DNA of 63,767 nt from JADZEJ01 sp964426815. Its GTDB lineage: Bacteria > Patescibacteriota > Patescibacteriia > 2-12-FULL-60-25. The notes under the pieces were generated by a model, which was not told the origin of the DNA, searched no databases, and worked only from the letters and a program-made list of their open reading frames with translations. The stretch covers positions 1 through 63,767 of the forward strand of contig CAYRRZ010000004.1 of the NCBI GenBank assembly GCA_964426815.1, in the 5' to 3' direction. The position numbers were made by a program, and so were the translations under genes. This document shows, piece after piece, positions 8,153 through 18,500 of this stretch. How positions within the stretch are numbered: position 1 is the first letter of the stretch; every line of letters begins with the position of its first letter.

Positions 8153-9241
8153 TCACTGAGCTAAACGAACCGACTGAATAATCAAGGTAAGAATCGTTCG
8201 ATAGGCTGGCGACATGGTTGGATCGGCTGGAGTTAAAACGAAGCGCGTATTTTTCAACTTCACATCTCCAGAAAGACCATTACTTCCAATTATTGCTTGA
8301 AACCCGTTTTTCGTCGTGAACGATGTTCCCGAAATCGAGCTCGGAACACCACTATCATTCATCGTCAAAATAAATCGCTCCCCAGCTTGAGTCTGAATCG
8401 TTGCCGTCACCGCAGTTTGATCAATCAAGTTCCAAGCCGTTGGCATCAAAAACGTCACATTTGCCCAGCGCACAACCTTAATCGAAGGCATCGACATGAT
8501 TGATCCACCTTTTTCAACTGGGCTGTACAAACCACCCAATTCAGCTGCATCTGGAAAACCATCCCCATCCGTATCGGCTACAGAAACATTGGTTCCCAAA
8601 ACTCCCTCTTCAGCATCTGTTAAACCATCCCCATCCGCATCCGTTACCGGTGTAGTCACGACAGGAGGTGGAGTTGTTTCCGTTGGTTGAACCACTGGGG
8701 TTGGAGGTGGAATATTTGGCGGAGTCGTTGGCGGCACCTGACCACCACTCGTATCTGGAGTTGGAATGGTATTGGTATCTGGATTTTGCTGATTCGGAAC
8801 CTGATCCGTCGTGTTCGGAGGCGTATTCACCAATGGCTGCGCCACTTGATTCGTTGGCGTCTTTGGCGCATTTGCCAAAGCAACGGCCCGCGCTTCTTCT
8901 TCAGCGGCCGGACGAATAACAAGCATGTAATACACCCCGCCTCCAACACCACCTAACAATAAAAGACCTGCAAACACACCCACCAAAATCTTACCCAACG
9001 GACGAGCTGGATGATCTTGAAGTTCTGGAATGTCCTCCATCACACTTGAACCACGCGGTCCTGCGGACGCATCAGGAACATTCGAAAAAATATCTTCCGG
9101 CTCACGCACACCTGCAGCGCTACCTAAAATTGGCTTCGGCGTTTGTACCGCATTCGCACGAGGCACGGGACGCGGATCCTGTGGTGGCACCGGTGGCTGG
9201 GTTGGTTCAAGCGGAAGATTGTTGGGTGTGGAGTCAAACAT
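8153..9241 (-). CDS. Single-pass extracellular protein with thrombospondin-3-like repeats
   Basis: Not a recognised gene. The 362-aa product has a Pro-rich cytoplasmic N-terminus, one membrane segment at about 83-107, a low-complexity Thr/Pro/Asn stalk, and Ca-binding repeats (DADGDGLTDAEEGVLG and DTDGDGFPDAAELGG). A compact C-terminal domain of about 115 residues follows. It shares the TM-stalk-TSP3-domain order with the 439-aa protein 4 nt downstream, so the two look like paralogues, the other having gained an FN3 domain. The start codon lies in CATATG and has no Shine-Dalgarno. Calcium-stabilised extracellular projection is an inference. Confidence 0.75.
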   Translation of the reverse strand: MFDSTPNNLPLEPTQPPVPPQDPRPVPRANAVQTPKPILGSAAGVREPEDIFSNVPDASAGPRGSSVMEDIPELQDHPARPLGKILVGVFAGLLLLGGVGGGVYYMLVIRPAAEEEARAVALANAPKTPTNQVAQPLVNTPPNTTDQVPNQQNPDTNTIPTPDTSGGQVPPTTPPNIPPPTPVVQPTETTPPPVVTTPVTDADGDGLTDAEEGVLGTNVSVADTDGDGFPDAAELGGLYSPVEKGGSIMSMPSIKVVRWANVTFLMPTAWNLIDQTAVTATIQTQAGERFILTMNDSGVPSSISGTSFTTKNGFQAIIGSNGLSGDVKLKNTRFVLTPADPTMSPAYRTILTLIIQSVRLAQ

Positions 9242-9255
9242 ATGTACGCAATTGA

Positions 9256-9591
9256 TTACTTAGGAAGGGACAGGCCTTGCGGAGAAAGAACGGGCTCATT
9301 TGCGGGCGCAGTTGTCGGTATTGGCACCGAAGGATCTCTCGGCGGAGCTCCATATGGCAACTGGTCATATGGAACAGGTGTATACCCATTATCTCTCGAA
9401 CCAGCCTTATTTGGTGCTCCCGGCGTATTCGCTGGTTTTGTTCGAGCTGCACCATTCGCTGAACTTCCCGCAATTGGAACAAGCTCAGCCTCGGGGGCAT
9501 TGCGCGATCGAAGATACAGCACAATGCCACCCAAGACCGCCACCCCCACAATAATTCCAAGGACAATGCTTACGCTTCGTTTCATTTCCAT
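9256..9591 (-). CDS. Small single-pass membrane protein of the surface operon
   Basis: A 111-aa protein of unknown function with an N-terminal membrane helix at about 7-27 (VSIVLGIIVGVAVLGGIVLYL) and a disordered Pro/Ala/Gly-rich remainder. No domain is recognised. It lies 5 nt after the 3519-aa gene and 14 nt before the 362-aa gene in the same direction, so it is very likely part of the operon. A uniform topology (short inside, long outside) is shared with the two following genes. Confidence 0.65.
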   Translation of the reverse strand: MEMKRSVSIVLGIIVGVAVLGGIVLYLRSRNAPEAELVPIAGSSANGAARTKPANTPGAPNKAGSRDNGYTPVPYDQLPYGAPPRDPSVPIPTTAPANEPVLSPQGLSLPK

Positions 9592-9596
9592 ACAGT

Positions 9597-12500
9597 TTAC
9601 CAGTTAAGCTTCTGAAGCGCATCCGTCCCATATGAGGCGCACTGATAGGTCCAGTTATAGCAAGCTTCGCCTTGTGCATGCATATCTGCACCCTTGTTCT
9701 GGTTAATCACCGTAAAGATACCTGTCGTAGGACTTAAGTCAGCAATGTGTAAGGCGCCGGCACCTGCAGAAATCGGCGAGACTTCGGTCAACAAATCAGC
9801 TGTTGCGAGATATACCTTTCCCCCATTTGCGGCGAGCGATGAAGCAGCATCCCCCGTCCCCTGCCACACAAAGCGCACTGGTTCATTCGATGGATTATTC
9901 ACCGCAAACTGCTTGTAATTCACCAAAGTCGTAATCGGAGGACCATTGATACCATAACAGGACTCCCAACTTGGATCAGCACTACAATTTGATTGACCCG
10001 CTTTTGGACCAGTTAGAAACAAATTGCTTTGGCCTAATGTATTGACCCCTAAACCACAGAAATCCTTACACTGTTGAGCTGTTTTTTTATTTTCAGCCAA
10101 ACAATTTGAATTACACGCATTCGTTCCTTCAACTGGACAATCGTTAATCGAGCCACCCGATGCAGCATCATAATTCCAGCCATAGCTCCGATCACCTGGA
10201 TGATGAATACAAATCATGCGCGTATACGGAGCCGTATTTCGGTTCCAGTACCCAATAGCACGAGGATTCACATCGCGCGCACAAGCGGCAAAACCATCTG
10301 GGCGATTATCGTAATTACAGAGCTTCGATTTCTTGTCTGGAGGACACACGGCATTTGGATCACTTGAGAAGCTGCAGTATCCATTCTGTCCTGGATCATC
10401 ATATGGCAAGCTAAATGCATACTTCTTTGGAAGAATCGTATGTAATTGGAAGAAGCTTGGATTCTTTCCATTCTTCCATAGCACAGCGGTATAGGCATCC
10501 CCATATGCTGGACGAGGGAAGATATTCACGTGAGCTGGCTCATTCTGATTTGCATTGAAGATCTGATCAAAGGTATTGACGCTAAAGGTTTCTGACGTGA
10601 ATGGGAAATATCCACCTAATTGACCTTCATCAATCGTAATTGGATAGGTAAATGGCGCATTTACCCCAGCACGACAATTAACACCACCAGAATTTGGCGC
10701 ATCCGTACATGGATTATTCTGATACATATCAATCACCAAACGATACGTATTACATTCAGCGCGATTGTTCAAAATCCCAAAAGTAAAGTAGCCATCTTCA
10801 TTGGTATACACCTCATCCACCTTCACACCCTTACTCATCAAGCTTACACGTGCATTTGGTACAACCTGCTGATAGACCGCGTCATACACATAGCCCTTAA
10901 TCACGCCCGTTCCCGATGAATCTGAACACTTTCCACAACCGGAGAATGCACAAGACAATCCACACATTGGCTTTTGCGCATTTGAATCCGAGGTAATCGA
11001 AATGCCATATTTTGGACCCTTCTCAGCCACACACTTCCAGAAGTCACCCGACGTAGCTGGCATATTCTGAACTGACCACTTCCACTGAAGCGTATCGAAT
11101 TGTGGAGTTGGTCCTGGAACTGTCACTTTTTTACAAGCTAAGCCTGCGCAATCTTTATACATCTGATAAACCGGCCAAGTCATGCCCGTTAAAGCGCCAC
11201 ACACGCTTGTTTGATACCCCGTATCAACCGTCACACCTTCTGGTGGATTTGCTGGACCGACAATCTTTGGATTACGTGGATTCGTCGAGAAGTCATATCC
11301 AAGGGAGGTACAGGACACACTCGAATCCTTTGCCTCCATACATGGCTGATTCATACAGACATTCGAGAAAATAGCCGTACACAGAGACGAAGGCGTTCCT
11401 GGAGGACAATTACCGGCCTGAGTGACGATTGTATTTCCATCACACTGCTCCGAACCATTCTTGGTGCCATCGCCACAAAAACCACCTTGAGCTGATAACA
11501 ACTTACAGGAAGAATTACAGTCCAAACAGGAAGAACCGTAATCCGCATTACACATCACCTTGCCATTATTTGCCCCGTTATCACATTCTTCAACGCCGGT
11601 ATTAATGAAGCCATCTCCACAAGAATTCTGCTTGCACGAATTTGTACAGCTATCATTATTATTCGTATTTCCATCATCACATGCTTCACCGGCATCTTTA
11701 ATCCCATCGCCACAAGAACCAATCGCAACACAAGCGGACCAATCCAAGAACTTACACATGTTCTGTGCACCTGGCGCAATACATCCACGAACATGTTGGG
11801 TCTGACGGACAACTCCATTTTGATCTGTCACCGTCTTTCCAGAACAAGACTGATACACCGGACCAGGAGCAGTCGTAAACTGATTTGCTGCATTAATCGG
11901 CGTAGCCACACCACCACCACAAATACCTGCGGTACCTGGGATTGAACAGTCTGCATTGTTTTGACATGGCTTACCCGGAATACCCGACAGACATAAAGCC
12001 CCCGCTTCAGTTTGTGAATTTCCATCGCAAGCTTCATCTCCATTTACTTCCTTATCACCACACTTCGGACCAGGGCCCTTACAATCCAAGGCACAGGTTC
12101 CATTCCAAACGCCATTTTGAGAACCTTCATCACATAATTCGCCTGGTTCAACCTTGCCATTACCGCAATATTTGTCATACCCGGTACAGGATGGATTGCA
12201 GTGTGAATAAGTTCCGTTCAACACACCATCATCACACACTTCCTTTGGCGTACATGAACCCTGCACATTTACATTAAATGCATTCTTGTACACACAATCT
12301 TGATCCTTGCTGCAGGTCTGATTTGCCGGCGCACCTGGAAGCATCCAAGAACAAATCTTATCAATCTTGCCATTGCCACATTGAACTAAGTTCGTACAAT
12401 TTGGATTCTTTGGATCATCCTGATATCCCTGACACGTGTTAGAACAAATTTGCGTCTTGCTCTGATTCGCTGGACAAGAAGCCGTCGTTTGCTTGGTCTG

Positions 12501-15500
12501 ACCAATTTCACAAACTTCGCCTTGTTGGACAATGCCATCGCCACAGACACCCGTCTGACCAAACAAAGTGTTCTTACAAATATCGGAATACTTGAAATTA
12601 CCGCCCGTCTTTTGACAGACGCCAGGAACCGTTTGCACTTCGCCACAGCTATCACCAGCAATCGTCTTACACGCATTTGCATCATTTGGACTACATTCAA
12701 CACCAGACTTCGTACACTTGAAACAATCCATTGGATTGGTACAGGTGCGGCAAGACTTATCACCCGTTGCATTTGCCCCAGCACAGATACGACCACGAGC
12801 TGAATCATTAGTAAAACAACGATAGTCCGCGTCAGGAAGTGGTGCATCCCACCAAGAATTCACATTCGCAGGTGGAATTTCAAACTCAGCACTCAATTCA
12901 TATTGCTGACCCGCATTCAGTGCGCGATACAGATACAAACGTGACACGCCGCTTGGCAAAGCGCCAATACGAGGACATGCAAAGGTGCCATCCGTCTTAT
13001 TCCAACAAGAAGCTGGATCAACTTTATCATCAAACACAAACTGATTCGTCGCATCTACCCGACCACCGCGACAAGCTTCAGATGAAGGACAGTCCGCATT
13101 CGAACTACATGGTGTACTGACAGATTTTTCACAGCGTCCACAGGCAATCATGCGATTGATTGGATCAACTGCACCGCCCAAAGCCCCACCCAACTCCTGC
13201 GACCAAGAAGACCAAACAGAATTACTTTGACCTGGAAGGAAGGTACCCGTCTTTAGCGCTGGATAGGTTGCATCGACACCCACTTTTCCATTCTCCAAAT
13301 TCTTGGACATGCGTGAAAAATCACCAATACGAATGGTATCGCGTCCTAATTTAGACTTCTGGCTTTCACAAGAAACCGTCTCACTTCCAAAGCTCAAACA
13401 ATCCCAATCTGCCGTACACAACAATGGTTTTCCATCATTGTATCCAGGAACGGTATACAGATTATTCGTCGCTTGATTCAAACACACATTCCCCTGCTGC
13501 AACAGATTGATATTGAAGGTCATTGAATCCAACAATTGCTTTGCAATATCCTGCGTTATCTTTCCCGCATTTGGATTAAACGAGAACACCAAAATATTCG
13601 AGAAGATCTTGCTATCGACACCTGGACGATTTGCAATCGCGATATAGGTTGTATTGCCATCAACCAAAGCTGGGTATCCATCAATTTGAGTTGACTTTGG
13701 ACTACCGCCACCAAAACCCTGCGATGAATACCATTCTTCTGGAGACAGATGCAATGGATTCTTATACACACGAATACCAATACCATCCTGCTTCAATGTC
13801 GGTTCAGAATCTGGGTATGTCATCAAGTACTGACGGAGAATGCCCTTGGTTGCATCCAACGGAGATGTTGGAACATAGGTAATATTCAGAGCAGGTAAAT
13901 CGTCCAAATCCGTTTCTCCGCTTCCTGCATCACGACAATACATCATGAGGAAATTCATCGGAGAAGCAAATGGATCACCAACGATCTGAGTTGCATTCGC
14001 CAAATCAGCCTTACTTGGTGAATTTGCCATGTCACGGAATGGCGAGGTCGCAACGCCGTTCAATGAAGGCCATGGATTCTGACAAATCATGACCGCCACC
14101 GGCGCCACACCTTCAACAGCCAAATCCTTGGTCGAAGGCACATTAATCGTGTCATTCGCCACCTTCATGCGAGCCGTCAAGATAGACACACCATTCAACT
14201 TACCTGATTTAAAGGTTGCGTCACTTACCGCATCAACCTTATCAAAACCAGCATCCGAATTCAGCATCACGATCTTTTTCAATTCAGCACTCGAGGTCCA
14301 GTGATCCCATTTCCAATCATAGCCCTGGACAGGAGACAATGGCACCAGCTGACCGTTCTGAACCGATTGTGCAGCTGCTTGGAATGAACGTGTCTCTTCC
14401 TGATTATTTGCATTCACAAACAAGAACGGATGATCATTTGGCTGTGTCGTATCCTTCACTTCAACCTGATTCACAGCACACACCTTATCGCCCGTCTTAA
14501 ACACCCAGGTCAAACTCCCATTTGAAAGCGATTCAAATTGCTGAACGACACCCTTCACCGTCTTGATACCTTCCTTCTTTTGCTTATTTCCATTGTCAGC
14601 CAAATCCTTGTCACCCATAAAGCGAACACGATACTGCGTATTTGGCTTCAAAGCCTGATCCAAGGTAAATGAGAACAATTTTCCATCCTTGCCATTGGCT
14701 GACTTCAATTGACCCGTCACACTCCCCTTACACCATTTTTCTGCATACACCGGCTCACCCGTCATCCACGTCACAAAAGAATCCCACCACTTTTGCATAC
14801 CACCCCAAAAGCCAGGTTCATATGACTTCATGACCAAAACCTCCGTCGTTCCCTGTGGACAGCTCACCGCCTGACCCGCATCTTCAGTGATTTCAAAATT
14901 ATTCAAGGCAGAAACAGCCTGAATATCCTCATTAAAGGTTCCGCTAATCAATACATTCCGACAAACACCCGTCGCATTCTTTGGTGGGTATGGCGTAACC
15001 ACACTTGGACGTGGGCGGCAGCATCCCGCATCATCCAAACCATATCCCGCATCACAACTTGCTTCATCCGTAAATCCACATTGCAACCCATATACCGCTT
15101 TTCCATCCTTAGATTCAACATTCGCGGTTACATCCGTCTTCATGATGCCATCTGCATCCGTTTGCGCATTTCCAACAACGGTCGCGAGCTGGGTGCGATC
15201 AATATACGAATCACCCGGCTGAACAGCTTCACACTGCTCACCACGAGCCTTTACACCATCGCTACAGAAACTTGGCGCAGGCTTCCCAAAAGCATCGACA
15301 TAATATGGCGATGAACCTTCATACAAACAAGCCGCGCTACACCCATCACCAGAAACCGAATTTCCATCATCACAGTCCTTACCCAATTCAGCTGGTTTTG
15401 CATTTCCACAGCAATTCAATTGATTTGCACCCGTACAGGCAGCTACCCCCGTATGCAAACAGGTTTTTGTATTACAGCCTGCTGGAAAAATCGGATTATT

Positions 15501-18500
15501 TTGCGCATCAACACCCGTGGCTTCACAAGCCTCGCCTGGTTCAAGAGTCAAATTACCGCATACCGCATACAAAACCGTTTTCGAACTTGAACCTTCATGC
15601 AAACACATCGAATTACACCCATCACCAGAAACCGAATTTCCATCATCACAATCTTTTCCATCACCTAAAGCATCTCCATTTCCACATGAGCTGTTTCCTG
15701 CCGTTGCACCAAGATGCTTACAGCTATCACTACAACCACGAACCTGACGCATCTTACAATCACCACCCGCGGCAATACAGGCATCCTTTTGAGCTTGCAA
15801 TAAACACGAAGCATATTCAGGAACCGCAGGCTGACCATTGGTTGGCTGAGATGCTCCTACGCACGTTGGACCGTAGTCGCACTCTTCTCCCTTTTGTGGA
15901 TCAACGATGCCATTTCCACACGTACTCGAACCTGGATCTGCGACCACTAAACAGGAATTTGGATCACATTTTGCACCTAAGTTACCAAAGCCTGGCTCAC
16001 ATTCTTCACCACCCTTTGCACCAGCTGCAAGCACAAGACAATTATCACCAGCTGGCGTTTTTCCATTTTTACAATACTTGCCATTTGTCGTTTCAATCTT
16101 GCCATTTCCACACACAGCCGCCGCTTCCTTGACTGATAATGGTGCACCAGCCAGCAAACACGTACCTGAACAACCATTTGGTAAAGCAGCACCCGTATTT
16201 ACCTTACCCGCTTTCCACATCGTTGCGACTTGAGTATCAGCAACGGTCCATGCTGCCTGAGTCGTTTGAACTAAAGCCTGACCCTGCGAACTACAGGCAT
16301 CCGGCTTCCCATATGGAGTTGCATTAAATAATTGGGATGCACCAACACGTGTTTCAAACTTTTCTTCTGGAACCACTTCAACGCGATCAGCAACACAGAA
16401 TGCATCCGGTTCTTGCTTCACTCGGAATTTCCACGCAAAACCTTCAGCCGTATTCAAACCATCCATCGGAACACCATTTAACCCCTTAATTCCATTTGGT
16501 TGTCCGGCACCGCCACGAAGCAAGACATGATAGAACGCGCCTGGTGCCATCACGATCTGTGGCTCAATTTCAAGACGACGTAATTTCGTATCGCCAGATG
16601 GCGCCACCAATTTAACCGCCTTCAATGCAATCGGTGCCGAAAAATCAGCTGGATTACACTGTTCATTCAAACAGCGATGCACTACCACATTTCCCACTGC
16701 CGTCACACTCGCAAGGTCCAATGTCGTGCTGAAATTAGCCCAAATCAACGCATTCGTACAAGCTAAATCACAGTTTGGACCATATGCCAAAACGCGAGGA
16801 GGAATAAACTTCACAAATAATTTACCCGTACCGACAACTGGAGTGGACTGCAATAATTTCGCGTTCACATCTACTGGTACATCACCCGTTTCTTTCAAAG
16901 CGATTCCTTTTTGAACGCAACCCTGCAAATTTTGATTTGGATTCTTCGAAATCGATGCGCGATTGTCTTCATTTGCTTCTGAACTACCGGTATACCAGCT
17001 CCATTGCTTGGTCGTACATTCAACATACACACACTTATCATCTGCATTTACCGGGCTCGAAAGATAATCCGTCGTCTCGCCGGCATCATGCATTTCATAC
17101 GAACTTGGCGCGACATTCACTTCATTGATCTTACTCGGCTCATCCGAATTACGCGTCTTAAAGCGGAAGCAGTATCCGATATCCGCATTGTTTGCCGCCA
17201 CACCGCAATCCTTGCGAACTTCCATCATGGCACCATCTGGACCATCGGCCTTCACCTTAGCCAAAATCTGCACCAAATACGTCGTGTTCTTTTCTAAAGC
17301 AACATTCTTATTGAACTTAACAATGTCCTGGTTATTTCCAGCATGAATCAAATTCAAACCTATGTAGCTAACAGCGACCTTCGTCGTACAAGGGTCGCTT
17401 CCATTACCCGTACACTTTAACAATTGAAAATTATTCGGAACAACCGTCGAAGCATTCAACAAACGTGAAAAACGCACTTGAATAGCCGAATCTGTTGGAG
17501 CTTGGTCACCACCAGCACGACCCAACCAAGGAGATGGAGATGGATATGGAGCCGGAGCAAGGTCTGGACGACATTCTTCAATCACCCGAGGCGCAACCGG
17601 AATCAAACCCGTAGACGTCTGCCATGCATATTGAGCCGTCAAAGACTTCGCACCACAAGATTCATTCGCTGGCTTACAAGCGCCAGATGGGCAGCACTGA
17701 AACGCATCAGCTGGACCACAAACACCTGGAGCTTGATTGCAATTCAATACCTGAAAATTCACCTTATTCGATTCTTGACCCTGTACCTTAACCGACATTG
17801 AACCAGTAATCGCAAACTTTGGAACAATCGTATTCGCAATCAAATTGGTAAAGTTATCTTCAACCGCCGCCTGAACCGTTTGTCCATTTGCTGCTGCAAA
17901 ATAGACAGCTGGTTTCTCTGCACCCAAACGCTCACCCTCAATCTTGATCGTTGTTTTTTCAGGACCAATCGAAGGATTCAAAGCACAAATACCCGGCTTT
18001 GGTGTTCCATCTTGAATCGTAAAGTTAACGGCATTCGAAATCGCACTATCAGCGCGACGAAGCGTCACTTTATATACCCCATTACCAACAGCCTGATTAT
18101 TCTTAAAGAATTGCGGAACCTTAATAATCACACTGTCATCCTTCCAGAATCCATTCGCACAAGCAGCTGGAAAACTCGTATCGCCCACTGCCTCCAATTG
18201 CTGAACCGGATCCGTAAACAAGACAAAACCCTTTGAATATCCAAAATTCTTTCCAAGCACAGTCACATATTCCTGTTTTGGACCAACTTCAGGGCTCAAG
18301 CTCGCAATGACGGGAGGAGCACCCAGGTTTTTATCCAAAACCAAAAAGTCGACAGGATTACTGACACCAGCCGGCGTCTTAATCGTCACGGCTTGTGGAC
18401 CCGAATTGGTCACCGGAGCCTTAAAACGAACCGCGGTCGCCGTCCATTGAATCGTATTAGTTAATTCTGATGCACCGAATCCGACTTTCGCAGCCGTTGT

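Noticed and set aside
15272..16132. Open plus-strand frame of 286 aa opposite the giant gene
   Set aside because: His/Gln/Pro/Leu-rich translation typical of the complement of a Gly/Asn/Cys-rich gene; no start signal or family similarity.
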